Source: Neospora caninum Liverpool
Taxonomy: Eukaryota > Apicomplexa > Conoidasida > Eucoccidiorida > Sarcocystidae
Direction of reading: 5' to 3'
Assembly: GCF_000208865.1 (NCBI RefSeq)
Contig: NC_018386.1
Span: 558,001 to 622,000 of the forward strand
Length of the DNA: 64,000 nucleotides
Under the pieces are notes generated by a model that did not search any database, had not been told where the DNA came from, and worked only from the letters and a program-made list of their open reading frames with translations. The first letter of the stretch is position 1. Each line of letters opens with the position of its first letter. Both the position numbers and the translations under genes were made by a program. This document shows, piece after piece, positions 12,165-24,900 of the stretch.

Positions 12165-13019
12165 CCATTGCAGGCTACCCAGGCTGCTCTCGAAAGCTTA
12201 TAAATACCACCGCCACTTGCAACGTACTTGGTGTTAGGTTCGATGGCAGAACAATCAGGCAAAACTTCCAGTCTTTGTATCTTTCTGTGCCTCTCGCAGA
12301 GTCGCCCCCCGCAAAAAACCTCCAATCGACAGCGGTGTTGCGTCGGCTTCTCCCACCAACTTGCTGCCACAACCTAGGTCGGTTCTGCCGACCCCATCAG
12401 GCTATTAAACTGACAAGATATCTAGGTGCCTACCAGGGAACGGTGTTCTGATCTGCAGTCTGTCCCCTATGCGCTCTGACTCTGTCGAATGTGCAACTTT
12501 GTGCAGCTGCATGTTTGTATGCTGTACGCATGGTGTAGGCGCTCAAACATATATAGATATATATAAAAGAAGTGAAAGTGTTTATGCGTGCTGGTCCAGT
12601 TTGTCAATGTACATGTTTCCGTTATGGCTGCAAAACCTCTGAACAGGAGACGAGACCCGCAGCAGGGAAATGAACCCGCACACGATTTCCGTGAGGATCG
12701 GATGCCTTACAGAGACCCGCCTGGTCGGTGTTTCTTTCTCCTCCACGAAGGCAGCGAAGCCAGAAAGAAATATACTTTCCTGTATAAGAAATCCATCAGC
12801 AACGCCAGACTTCTCGTAGATAGATTTGCACTTACTAAAGAGAAACGCTAGACAGTTGACGGAGTGTAACTCTCACCAAAAGGCTGAAGGAGTAACGACA
12901 CGGCAAGCACACACGTCTCCTGACAAAGCGATACCGGTGGCTTATGTTCGAAAACGCCGGGCGACACAAACGCTGCATTCTCTCATCTATGCGTGATTGT
13001 GTTTTTCTAGACACCTCTA
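12165..13019. other. Convergent spacer after the COA4-like gene
   Basis: About 850 bp between two 3' ends. A short AT-rich stretch lies at 12548-12569. A plus-strand open frame at 12588-12851 (about 80 residues, basic) shows no domain. Nothing else is supportable. Confidence 0.5.
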
Positions 13020-15149
13020 CTAGGCCTTGGCGAAAGCCAGAAGGCGTTTCGCACCTCTCAGTTCGGCCTTCAAAGTCTTTATTTGCTCCTCCACTTTCTG
13101 TCTTTCCTGATTGGCAAGAGACTGCTCAACGCCTTTCATAAAGGCATCAAGGGAATCATCTGCATCGTCATCATTACCGCTGGATTTCTCCGGCTGTTGA
13201 GAGGTCGCGTTCCTTTTCTCGCCAGTTTTCTTCTCACTCTCTCTCTTTGAAATCCTGGCTAGCTCTGCGGAGCATTCTTCCAGCTGTCGCTTCAGGGTGG
13301 CCACACGTCGCTCCAATTTTTCCGCTGTCAGGGGCTCTTCTGTTGTCTTCTTCCGTTTCCTCTGCGCATCTGATCCCGTCTTCTCAGCCACAGAGCGGTC
13401 AAAGAAATCATCGTCTTCATCGAACATCATTGCTTCGCAGTTGGCTTCCAACCTCTCACGCCTTTCTCGCTCTTCTGCTGTCTCTTCCTCTTCCTCGTCC
13501 TCATCCAAAGCAGCAGCCTCATCGTCTTGTTTTCCGACGAATGTGCGACGCTTCAACTCGACTGCTTCACTCGGGGGTGTCGCCGCTTTCGTCTTCTCTC
13601 TCGCCTTCCTCAGTTCTTCGAGGAAAGCCTCGCCCTTCTCTCCTTCCAGGATTTCGCCTTTCTCTGCAAGCGTTTTCTCCGCCTCGTCCTCTGTCCCTTC
13701 TGAATCAACATGTCTTGAAGAAGCTCTCGCCGCTCCGCCTTGCCTCTCCTGATCCTTTGTCGGCGTCCTAGAGCTTGGCATAGCGTCTTTGCCGACTTGG
13801 CCGTTCTTAGCACTGTCCACACGTGAGGCGGCAGGCTGTTGTGAATTTGCCATCCTGTGCTTGGGTCTCTTCAACGTCGCTCCCGTAGGGGCATCCGTTT
13901 GTGGCGGCGCGTGTTCCGCCTCAAACGGAAACTGAGCCCCCTTCATTCTCTTTTTAATCACAAAGATGCGGCGCGTATTTTCGCGTCCTCCCACAACGAA
14001 CACCGACTCCTGGCCACTCGGCTCATCTTCACTGCGGTCTTCCTGTACCGGAGATGGGGCGCTACCGGAGAGCTCAGACCCGCTCACTGACGGCGACGAG
14101 GGGGGAGAAGGAATGAGGGCTGAGTTCGCAGAAGCAAGCGAGGCACCGGAGGCTGCCCTCGCCCTGTACACCAAGAACGGCTCGTGGGGTTTGAGGTGCG
14201 TCCCATTGCACACGGTCCCATACGAGCTCTGCAGATCGATGCAATACAAGTTGAACGGCGGCTTGGCTGCGAACTGGAGAGCTGAGCGCAAAAAGCAACG
14301 CAAACAGGAAGCAGAGCGACGATATTTAGACATCTGTCAGGGATCCCCATCCGCTGTAACTTGGACGCACGCGGAAGACAGAAGTAGCCACATAGAAGTA
14401 ACAGAGAGAACCTGCACGCAGCGTAAGGGTGGAGCCGTATGAAACTGTGCACGCGCAGGAAATCAACTGCTTAAAACGTTCAATACAGAATCGTCTGTGT
14501 CTGGAGTCGACACACGAAGCTGTTGCAGAGCAATCCCGCAATTCCTCATAGCGCTGGCGACCACCATCTGCTCCGGTTGAAAATGTTGGCGTCCGGTAAA
14601 AGACGTCGTGCACGTATGTGTTTTCCTACCCAAGTGTCTTCGCGAGACAAACGGATGCTCGTAGAGAACGTGAGCGGTCTCCTTTAGACTTCCGAGGAGC
14701 CACCAGCCTCTGCCCTGCAGCGGAATCTGATCGACGACGACACCTTCTCTGATCACTTCGAGCATCAAATCTGGGAACTCTGGATGGTCGCACGCCCGCT
14801 GAATCGCTTCGTCCGTCGCTGTATGGACACCTCCGAGCCCCCACGAGGGAGGCTCATAGACATATCCGGCTTTCCGGTCAACACCACAAGGAGACAGCAG
14901 AACCGACGAATTGGCTTGCTGCTTGTCCGAGACAAGAGGGTCTGAAACATTCGCGTTCACTTTTGCTGAGCCAGGCTCTGCCACACTTTTACCAGGTGCA
15001 CTTTTCCTGACATTCTCCAGAGCATCTGGGACCGCAAAGGTTCCAGAGGATATCACGTCATTTTCGCTTGGAGCCAGGCGGCCAGGATGGTGCTCTGTGG
15101 ACGATCCAGGCGCAGTTTCGGGAGCGGGGTCTGCAGTGGCAGACTCCAT
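13020..15149 (-). CDS. Kanadaptin-like protein with N-terminal FHA domain, two exons
   Basis: Exons 15149-14630 and 14281-13020 join in phase 1 to give 593 residues. After about 95 polar residues, YEPPSWG opens the FHA region, as in kanadaptin (SLC4A1AP). FHA strands run to about residue 260: RGWWLLGS, HPFVSRRHLALQF across the intron, LYCIDLQSSYGT (the Ser/Thr-Gly-Thr phosphopeptide loop), then FVVGGRENTRRIFVIKK after a Ser/Pro insert. The C-terminal half is Glu/Lys-rich coiled coil with FDEDDDFFDRS near residue 460, the acidic DDDxFxDR signature of this family, and ends in a basic helix. Kanadaptins are nuclear FHA proteins, in several organisms linked to pre-mRNA processing; a role here is inference. 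The start at 15149 is the first ATG with protein-like sequence after it; the frame stays open back to 15383. Confidence 0.82.
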
Positions 15150-16455
15150 GGTTATGGGTGGCCTCACGAGCAAAATAAATACCGACTCCACTGATTTGCT
15201 TTCAAGCACAGTCCCATGTGGAAACGAAGCGTCGAAAAGAAACGGGTCAGCAAAGCCTGAAAAGCAGAGACTTTTATTTTTGCGTATTTGCCAGAAAGTG
15301 AACGCGGTTGAAAAGGACCCGACTGTACAATCACAGCCGCCAAGCCACAGCGGCGTCTTGGGTCTCGATGCACTGAAGTGCAAGTGATATTTATTGCCGC
15401 GTATTTAGTGCATGGGGACGACGAGTGAACACGAAGCAAACAAAAGAGGAGTCACGGTCGAAACGAACCGTCCGGAACATGTCAAGAAAATCGAGGAAAG
15501 GAAAGGTCAGGCCTCCAGATTCAGTCTAGTACCTCTGTCGGACAGCACGTATAAGAGTTGGGGAGGAACGGGCGACAACTACGAGCTTTCCGTATGCACG
15601 ATGAGTAAAGATATATCCTAACTGAACGAACTGCACCAGCATCAGCAATTTTCGCCAAAAGAAAGAACTTGGACAGTGTCCAGACTCGGTCTGTCGGTCC
15701 TCTGGATAATGCATGCAGAAGGGTGGCCTCAACGAACGGAGACTTCCGCATGCGCGGTGAAGCTCGAGTCTCGGATCAAGTAAACAGTTGTCTTCTTTCA
15801 TGACTTGTAACGGCATTTTTACGGACAGGAGATGACGACGGAAACCCTATTCTTTCGTCTGTGTGCCGCCTTTAGCTGTATTATTTTCAACTGCTCGACA
15901 AGTCGGTGTCGCTGGTCGCGCAATAGCGTCTCCGCGAGCTCCGTCCCGTGTGCGATAGCCAGCCTGGGCGTCTCGGGGCCCGACACAGATTCCATCGATG
16001 TCCTTGTGACTGCCGGAGTTCTATACTGGCGACAGATACCACGTAAAGGCATGTGTGTGTTCAGGCGTACGCTGCATGTGCTTGAATAGCATTGCCTGGG
16101 TCCATGTGCACGCGGAAGACGGCAACTGGACGGCATGTGCCTAGATTGGATTCGTCTGCTGTCAGAGCGTGTGCTGCGTCATTCTCGAATTCACCGGAAT
16201 TTGAAAGCGTCGGGTCAAGTGTGTAGTGGTCTGGTAGCCCTTCTCCGGGTGTTGCTGCGGTATTCGGGGTTGAAAGTGGTGTATGGTGTTGTCGTGAGGT
16301 TCTGTGCTCACTCCGACGCAGCTAATGTGTCGGTAACCTGCCCCAGAACTTGTTTATATCCTGGCGTAGATCTCGGCGTGAAGTCTGTGTTTCTTTTCCT
16401 CCCTTGATTCGCGGGGGTACAATTTGAGGCGGTGCCGACGTTTTTTGTCGGGGAA
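15150..16455. other. Divergent intergenic region between the kanadaptin-like and PNKP genes
   Basis: About 1.3 kb that should carry both promoters and 5' untranslated regions. Short open frames (15412-15621 plus, 15526-15816 minus, 16135-16407 plus) show no domain. No gene is supported. Confidence 0.55.
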
Positions 16456-19067
16456 ATGCAACCTTCGACGAAGATGGCGAGGACTTCGGTCCGGCCTGGT
16501 GCCACGGATTTACCTGGTCACGGCTCACTGCCATCGTCACCTTTTTGGCACTGTATAGATGGCGGCCTTTGGTGGCGTCACTACTGCCCTCAAGCGCATA
16601 AGCGGTTCTACTGTGCACATTCCCAGCCGGCGACCGCCACGCGTGCGGCTCACACCGGCAGTCCTGAGGAACCGCCGCCCCAGGAGCCCGCGAGCAACAC
16701 TGGCGTCTCCGCGCTTCTTACCGGTTACAAGCGAGCACGGGACAAGTCGGAAGAGGAACCAGTTTGTTGTGCGGGCAATGGGGAGAGCTGTTTGTACACG
16801 CGGTGGCGCGTCCCGAGGTTCTGCGCACGAGTGAACCCTCACAATATTGGCAACGCAGAAAAGCCTTCGCAGGAACAGGGGAGCACGGAGAAAGTATGTT
16901 GCAGGGCGGACAGCTGTGCAGGCCTGGCTTTGTTTGACCTTGACGGGACCCTTATAACAACAAAAAGCGGGAAAAAGTTTCCTCAGGGTGCGACGGACTG
17001 GAAGCTGCTTCACCCTCCTCAGATCCTGCAGAAACTGAAACAGCTTGTAGAGGAGGTGAGTCAGGTATCCTTCGGCAATCTCGGGGAGGCTGCAGGGCGG
17101 CAAGGAGAGCTGGTGAAGCGTGTGTTGCTCGGCTCCGCGCTGGTCAGCCGCTGGTATGCGTCGCGTGCTCGATGGATCGGGTTTGACTAAGGTTGTTTCA
17201 GCGTCAATGCGTATTAAAAGGTTCTGCGATATACAGCACTAGTGCACGGCTCTTCGTATTGTTGGCTTGGACCACGTAGAGCGACAAGTGGTGCTCTCAG
17301 TTCTACAATGAGTGCCGAGCCCTTTGAGGAAAGCCGCGGCGCAGTGCGTTGTCGAATTCGAGTAGCGCTACGAGGTAAATCCTCAATAGATTTCATGAGC
17401 AACACAAGAAGGCATAATCTGTAAGCTGCACACGTACGACCTAAACCGCGGACGATGTTTCAGTGCAGTAAATGAATATTTGTTTTGTGATTTGCGCGTG
17501 ACAGGGATACCACTTGGTCGTGATTTCGAACCAACTTGGAGTTCATAAAGGACATACAACGCTGGCGTCCCTCACTGAGAAAAGCGACGCGCTTCAGCAG
17601 GCGCTAAACGTGCCTCTGACAGTTTGCCTCGCAGTTGCTGACGACCTTTTTCGCAAACCGCGAACAGCTGCAGCGGCGTTCATCTTTGCTCACCTTCTGC
17701 CGCGTCTCCACCAGATGCAATGCTGCGTCGGCTCTTCGCAGTGCTGTGCAACCCTGGGCTCTGACGGTGCGTGGACATTCGCCCGAGAGCGACAGTTGTC
17801 ACTGCCGTCGGTATTCTTCGTGGGAGATGCAGCCGGAAGGTCAGGAGTTTCCAGCAATGCAGCTGGAGGAGAGAGGCTCACGAGCCAGAGGACCAGAGAC
17901 GAAAAAGCAAAGGCACCCAAGGACCACAGCGCGGCAGACTTGAAATTCGCCCTGAACGTAGGAGTGCCCTTCTTTACTCCGGAGCAGTTTTTCCTTGAGC
18001 TGGACTCGCCGCCTCCACCTCTTCTTGCGTATTTGGAGAAGGAGGCTCTCCCGAGGGGTTCAGCCCAGAGCGGCTGGACGCACCACGGAATGCGGGGAGA
18101 TGGAGTCCAATCCGAAGTTCTCAGCGGCCAGCGCACACAAGCTTCTACAACGTTAACAACAGAAGTAAAGCAACAAAGGCTACCAGGCGATTCTACTGGA
18201 CGCGGAACCGCTAGAGCGCATGATAAGGACGCCTCCAAACTGCAACTGTTCGTCCCCGCAGAGCTAGTTAAGAGTGCTACTCCGGGTCAGCGCATGAGGG
18301 AACAGCATTTTGGGTGGCTGCGAGGTTACACAGTACGCAGCTCTTCGGGAAGCACTGATCTCACTGATTTCGGTATCAAGGCTGAAAACCGTGACCGAGT
18401 TGCAGATGGGGCTGAAAACAGAGCAGGAGTATTCATTTCCGATAGCGATGGCAACGTGGCCGGAGGTGACAAGAAGGCTCACGTCACACAACCCCAGTTG
18501 GTCATCCTCATTGGCGCTCCGGGAAGTGGAAAAAGCACCCTGACGGAGACAGCGTTCAAGGACTTCGTATGCATTCGGCAGGATGACCTGAAAACTCAAG
18601 GAAGGTGTATCAAGGCGTGTGAAAAGGCTCTCAACGAAAAGCGAAATGTCGTAATCGACATGCAAAACGCCACACGCAAAACGCGCGAGCCGTACATCAA
18701 ACTTGGAAAGGCACTGGGAACGCATCGGATACGATGCGTCGTTCTTAATTGGCCAGAAGAAATGTGCAAGCATATGAACACATATCGAGCGTTAGTTGGA
18801 CGCGAAAGGGCAAAACGGAAACGAAGTGCCCTCTCTGCTGATCCTGAGGAACAGCGACGCCCCACCAAGCAGCCTAGCACGCGATTCCGTGAGGAATCGG
18901 TTCCATCGTTTGTTCTTAAAAATTTTTACAGACAGGTGGAACTGCCGTCCGTCGAAGCAGAAGGAGTGGACGATGTTGTTATCCTCGACGACACAGAGCG
19001 GCATTTCGTGTGCGAAGATTTCTCTGATGACGACGAACTAGAATTGTTCCGTTCTTTTCTCGATTGA
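16456..19067 (+). CDS. PNKP: Polynucleotide kinase 3'-phosphatase, two exons
   Basis: Restores ligatable DNA ends by removing 3'-phosphate and adding 5'-phosphate in single-strand and double-strand break repair. Exons 16456-17055 and 17505-19067 join in phase 0 to give 720 residues. The phosphatase domain starts at F160[16 protein letters not shown] (HAD motif DxDGT), continues across the intron with [12 protein letters not shown], then [14 protein letters not shown] and [19 protein letters not shown]. The kinase domain has a P-loop at about residues 537-545 (GAPGSGKST), then [26 protein letters not shown] and [11 protein letters not shown] polar insert of about 150 residues separates the two domains. 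The first 150 residues do not look like the FHA domain of animal PNKP; they hold a Cys/His/Trp-rich patch ([15 protein letters not shown], then FYCAH). An in-frame ATG at 16474 is an alternative start. Very confident in family. Confidence 0.92.
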
Positions 19068-19970
19068 ACCTCACAACCAGTAGACCGCAGTATGTGTGGC
19101 CACTTCTTGGCATGCGCTCATGCAACAACTGATGCAGTGGAAATGCTGTGTGAACATTGTTTGTTTCGAATGACCGACCCCTGTCCTGCCGCTGCTACTC
19201 CCGAAGCGGAACATGCCTCAAGCCTTCATTTGCACTTCTTAACCCGTCACAGATGCAAAGCGTAAGACTGCCGCGGAGCCACTTGTCGACGGCGGCCTTG
19301 AAGGCATAGCTTCGTCAGAGTCGCGTTGCCACTAAAAAAACACTGAGAGCCTTGTAAAGGGGCTCTAGATCCCCGTTCGACGTCCCTTAGGTGTGAAAGT
19401 TTGTCTGATACCAACAGCTGTAGGCATCACCGAGTTGAAACCGGAGACAACGCTGGACCACACACTTAGTGCGGGATTTACAACGAATTTTTCTTCAGAA
19501 CTAAGCATGTGCTACGGAGAGGATTCATCAATGGGAGCCACAGGCAGAGTATTTTCCCAACGCAGAATAACTTTTTTCATCGTATACATTAGTCGAATCG
19601 GAGCTTTCATCAGCCCGTTCAGGGGCGGATTGCCATCGGACCCCATTCCCCGTGCCACTAACAGGCTTGGAGCGGCGTCTAGGCGCGTCTGGTCGGCAAA
19701 GGCACGAATCACGGTAAATACGGGATGATATGCCCCGTCTTCGACGATGACTTTGTGTTCTGTAGAAATCCCAGTAATCCTGGTAGGGCCAAATACAGTC
19801 GGTGTGGTCATTCACCAACATGTCCCCAACGGTATGTACACCGTCAGTCCACAAACAAACCCGTGGAGAAGGGGAAGCTAGTCGTTGTTCAGTCTGACTT
19901 AGTAACTCCTCTGTCTTTTGGTGTCTTCTTCCTCTTTTTCACACGCTTACCTCTCTCCCCAATCTCCGCT
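19068..19970. other. Spacer after PNKP, with one doubtful minus-strand frame
   Basis: About 900 bp between two plus-strand genes. On the minus strand an ATG-started frame of 99 residues (19811-19512) has balanced composition but no domain, no membrane segment and no clear splice signals, and I do not call it a gene. The rest should hold the 3' end of PNKP and the promoter of the next gene. Confidence 0.4.
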
Positions 19971-21128
19971 ATGGAAGCCATGGACATGTTTAAAGCCCGA
20001 AGTTTCTTCGGGTTCATGCCGATTCGGCGGGTAAGAGGATGCTACTGACATCGTGGTATGTGGAACGGAAGACGGCCCGTATTCAGGGGTTGTTTGTCAT
20101 TGCATTCATCCAACTCTTGACTGGATCGGCACTGTTCCTGAGCTACAACTACCTGCGGCCGAGTCTGCATGCCGTCGCGTGGTCTCAGCTAATTCTTTTC
20201 AGCGTCAGCGCTGTTTTAGGGTAGGCGAAATAGCTGTGGTTTGACAGAAAGTAGTACTACCTTGTCGCACCCAGGACCCTTGGAGCTTGGCGGCGCAGCA
20301 TTACAGTGGAAGGATGCTACTTCGCTACGTTCATTATAACAGTGGCCTTCCTAATCCTCGCCATCCTCGATTTCACTGATGTCGTACACATGATGCCAAA
20401 GGCACCTGAGGGAGCCGTAAGTTTGCTCAGTAATTCAAGGCTCTCACGGGCCGACTATTCCATTCAGACGGAAACCTTCCTCCAAATTGACCGAGAAATG
20501 CAAAACCAACTCTCATCTCTTCCTGCTCGTAGCCAGCATCACAGTCCTGAATCGTTCGCTAACATGTTGCGGTCAACGTCGGCCAGTTTGTCCCCACAGG
20601 AGCGGGTTCAGAAGACATTGGAAACGCTTCCTTTCGGTATGAATGTACAAATCCGACCCGCATTCATTGCAGCAGTGCCTCGCTTCTCTTCAGTTCCTCA
20701 CATTGGTGAGACAGAAGGCGAATCAGAGGAAATCAGCGTTGACGAGCTACCGCCGGAGTAAGATAACAGTGGTTTCGCGTGGTCCCAGCTGCGCTGCTGC
20801 ATGCCTACGCCAGGGCCAAGGGACTCCCGAAGAGCCAGCAGTCCACAGTTATAGCAATAACGAAGATGCAAAAACGACGTGAGATTGCTTTCCTACACCC
20901 TATGGCAGCTGTCATTCTTTTATTCTGGTGACAGCGGTCAAGCTTGCTTTCGCCGGCGTGTTCGGCACGCTACTCCTGTTGCACCTCTACTTGTAAGTAA
21001 GAGTACCGACAGTTTTTTTCCTGTATTCTCTGTACATTCCTTCTTTCCGTAGCGGCTGGATCGTTATGACATTCTTAATGAACAAATGCATGAGCCTGGA
21101 TGAGCTTACGGGACAGCCAGAGCAGTAA
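19971..21128 (+). CDS. Unrecognised four-helix integral membrane protein
   Basis: I do not recognise the family. Firm exons are the 3' part of exon 2 (to 20220), 20275-20757, 20909-20992 and 21053-21128, all joining in phase. Hydrophobic segments: FVIAFIQLLTGSALFL, AVAWSQLILFSVSAVLG, YFATFIITVAFLILAIL, and a long last one around FAGVFGTLLLLHLYLFGWIV. A polar loop of about 140 residues lies between helices 3 and 4, and the C-terminus is short (ELTGQPEQ). Small loops early and one large loop before the last helix recall tetraspanin topology, but no CCG motif is seen, so this is only a resemblance. The start is open: ATG 20039 gives 274 residues; alternatively ATG 19971 plus a 56-nt intron (20031-20086) replaces the first 16 residues with MEAMDMFKARSFFGFMPIRR. 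Both keep all four helices. Confidence 0.68.
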
Positions 21129-21968
21129 GACTATATTTCACCACCGTTCGCCGTCCGTTCGGAAACGGCAAATTTTGTCCAGGTTCCAGCCCCTGATTCG
21201 TGATGGGTAAAACATACATCGGTGGTGATGAAGGGTAGCGTCGTTATATTCACATTCCTCACTATATTCTTATGCCTGTCTTGGTTTTGGTCCTTCGCTC
21301 TCACTTGATGCTTTAGACCCAGATGTGTGTGTGTGTCTCGAGGAACACCAAAATAATAATAAACTACCGTCCAACCCAGCCGAACCGCCGAGCGCTCTCC
21401 GAAAGACAAATATGGTTCTTCTAGACACTTTTCACGTCATGCGGCAGCAAGCCCGAGGTTAGCAAGAAGGAAAGGGCAAATTCAATGAGTGAAATACATG
21501 CACCAAAGTTTCACTGGTCCGTCTTCTTAGCTTTACCTCGAATTCGAGCCACGCGCGGTGTGCTAGCCTGTGGACCGGGGAGGTGTCGGCTGGCAGAACT
21601 TAGTCGGCAACCCCCGAGCATGCGCTTGCTCTGTCGCGGTCGTCTTCTGCTCTTTGCGTGGACTCTGGTACGCAGCCCCCTGGTTCGCGCCACAAATTGG
21701 CGTGTTCAGCTATGTGGTGATTTTAACACATGAAACTACGCTACATGCGATGCATCTTATGAACCGCCTTATTATCTGTTCGAATCCGAGAATTAGTGGG
21801 AGGCCCTCGAGACAGCCCCTGCGGACGTGAGAGATCTCAAATCCTGTCTTGAGGAGGGTGACCTCGCTACCACTGCCTTCATCCGCTGTCCTAAAATTTC
21901 GTGTTTCTCCGTGAGGATACTTTTTTCACGCCAAGGAAGTTAGCATGTCATTTAAGCTGCCTGTCTAG
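21129..21968. other. Region upstream of the long coiled-coil gene
   Basis: It probably contains the promoter and first exon of the next gene. One candidate first exon starts at ATG 21485 and could use a donor at about 21582 (phase 2), which fits the acceptor at 21967-21968, but the splice signals are weak and I do not call it. Confidence 0.35.
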
Positions 21969-24900
21969 AGAAGAAGTAAGTATCCGGTTTTCGAGCGGTT
22001 GGGCTGTCGTGCGGCCGGGCGAACGACGCATCTCCCTCCAGAGCCTTGCTGCAATCGAGAACCGAACCGACGAGACACCCGTGGAGGTGAAGGCCAGACG
22101 ACCTGGTCAGGAGAAAAGAGTCCGCATTACCTTTCTTTCTTCCCGCAACCGAAACTCATTTTCCTTTCTCGTACCCCGAAGACATCCTATGGTTGGTCAG
22201 GCCAATCAATCCGGAGCCAGAGGGCAAAGCGTGTTTTTACACGCTGGAACAGGCAACTACGGTTTTGAAAATGAGGGATATTCGCCTGAGATGAGCGCTC
22301 AGGGTGACGGGTTAGCACAGGACGACTTTCACAAGTCGAAATTTGCGCTCCAAGCATGGAAGGCATCCACAGCCAAGTCCGCTGTGACCTCAACGAAGCA
22401 GCTTGGAACGGTTCCGGACGCTGAGCCGGGCAACCGAGAGGAGCAGGTCAGGCTCCTCCGGTCAGCTATTCTTAAATCTCGCGCGACTGTGGCGAGCAGA
22501 TGGAGAGGAAATGCCTCCGTACCCGGCGCCGTTACAGGCTCCGCGGCGAATTCCGAGGCAGGGCACCTGTCTGAGCCCAGCGATGCGAGCGAAGAGGGTA
22601 GCCCTGCTCTGGATCGTGAGCAGCTGGAACCTGACGCGGAGATGGACAATCAGGAGCTCAGGATTTCGAGTTCACGGAAATCTCGGGTTTTTGATTCGGA
22701 AGAACGCGATGAACCGTCGTCCAGCGCTGTCCGCGCGTCCGGTCGCCCGGCGCAGAGTGCGCGGGTGCCCGTGGCTGAGGAGACTCCAGCGTCTCCTGTC
22801 AGGACGACTCCGAAAAAGGGAGGTTGGATCGCGAAGGGGCAAGCTAAAAGAGCTCAAATGGCAGCTGCGAAAACCACACCGCAGCAACCGTTGGTGTTGA
22901 AAGTGACAAGGCGGAAAGCGATTCCGGCAGCGGCGAAGAGAGCTGTTTTAAAGAGGGTGGCTTTCCCGAACCAACCAAAAAAAAGTCCGCCACCTGTGGT
23001 GGAAGAAGAGAAGAACGAACCGGAACCAGAGACAATTTCGTTAAAGCGAAGCGACACTTGGGGGTTGCTTACGCAGGAGATCTCTCCTTTTCGCACTCCG
23101 TCCTTCCTCCACGGTTTTTCCAGCGAGAGTGTCGGAAACGCAGATGAGCTGAATCTTACGGGATCGAACATTTTCCCGTTCTTTTCTGGCTCCGTGTCAT
23201 CGTCGGGCAACAGTGTTTCGGCGGATCCGCCCCGAGCGGTTAGAGATTCTTGTGCTGGGTCAGCATACATGTATCAGTCTTTGCCGGCAGGTGCCCGCCT
23301 GCCGGTGTCTTCCTCAGTATCCCCGTTTTCGTCTTCCGCGTCTGGGTCTTTTAGGAGTGCGTCTGGGTTTGTGAAACCGCCCAAGGAGCGTCAAGACGGG
23401 CAAATGCTGGAAGGAGACGCAGAAGAAGTAGAAGAATCAGATGACGCCGAATCAGTAGAAGGAGCAGATGACGCAGCTGACGCAGAATCAGTCGAAGAAG
23501 CAGGCGACGCAGAAGAATTACAAGCAGAAAGTGCAGTAGAATCGCTAGATGACGGGGAAGAAGTTCCGTTTTCAAGCGCTGCGGAGTACTCCGGTAATCT
23601 CCGGCTTCCGTCTGTATTAGCAGAGTCGCCGGAGTGCTCAGCATCTACACGGGTGGGGTCGCTGGGTGAGGAGGGTGCATCCCGGAAACCCTCGGCCCAG
23701 CGTCGTGCTCGAGCGCCAAAGAAGCAACCGAAGAAAAAAAAACGTGAGCCGCTCCCTGTGGATGGCTCCGTTGAGCCATTCGTTGAAGAACTCGCGGCAG
23801 TGGAAGATTTTGATAGAGAAACCGTAAGTCATCGTTTGGCCGTTCACACGTATCTATGTACTTCTCCATGTTGACGCTGGACTGCTGTTAGCTGGAAGGA
23901 ATCGAAAAACTCGACTGGTACCGACGTTGCGTGTGTGTGTGTGCCCGCCAGTGACCCAGTAGCGAGGTCTTGTGTATCCAGTTATACTTTGACGCTTGCA
24001 TCTGTACCCACGCCGCACGAAGTTCAACAGCTCTCTGCAATACGGCTCGAGCCTTGTCAGTGCCAAGGGCCCCTTGTTTTCACGCGCGCTCTGTCGCTCT
24101 TGTCATTGTGCCGCTTCTCAGATGTTGGACGACGCCTTTGAACTCGATGCAGACGACAAAGGCCTCTCCCCAGCGGTTGAGAGGCTCCGGCAGGAACGTA
24201 TTGCGCTCGCACGTTGGGTTTGCCGGCTCAAGGGAACGGGTACTGCTATGCAGGTGAGCGTTTTTCCCCGTCTTTTCGTCAAGAATCTCCCCTTGTGGTA
24301 TCTCGCCTTCTCGCCCGCCCCGTTGTGTTTTTTCGCGTCCAGCGAGTATGTGCGTTCTTTCGCGTGTGCGTGTGTGGCGCACAGCGCAAAGGCATGCGGC
24401 TCGAGAAGTATCTGAAGCCTCACCAGGGCCCTGTCGACCTCGACGTCAGGCTGGCAGGCAACTATCCGCCAGTCGCCTTCGAGCCGCAGCTGACGCATCC
24501 ACTGGATGCGCGCGGCGCCCACATGGAAGAACTTTTACTGAACGACGCGCAGATGCCAAGCACGAAAGTGTGGCAGTTGGAGCAGTCGAATCGACAGCGG
24601 CTGAAGCACCTCGCTCAGCAGAGGAAACACATCAGCATCCTTCAAAGAGCGTTGCGAAAGTCTCAGCGCGAGGCTCGGGAGGCAGAGCGCAGATTCCGTG
24701 GCGATGACGAAAGCACTTCGTCGTCCGACAGCGGCGCACCCTCCCCCAGGGCGGCTGAGCGTCTCATTCTTCAAGAACAGTGCGAAAATCTCGTTGAACG
24801 AATCCGGGCGGAGACGGCTCACCGTGAATCGTACCAGCGAGCCTGGTTCCTCGAGCAGCGCCAAAAGCAACGCGTCGCCGAAAAATACAGCGTCTTGCAA

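Noticed and set aside
19512..19811. Minus-strand ATG-started frame of 99 residues
   Set aside because: Balanced composition, but no homology, no splice signals and a location between two plus-strand genes; chance cannot be excluded.
20306..20761. Ending the four-helix protein at the TAA at 20759
   Set aside because: The stop overlaps a GTAAGA donor, and the next exons join in phase to add the fourth hydrophobic helix.
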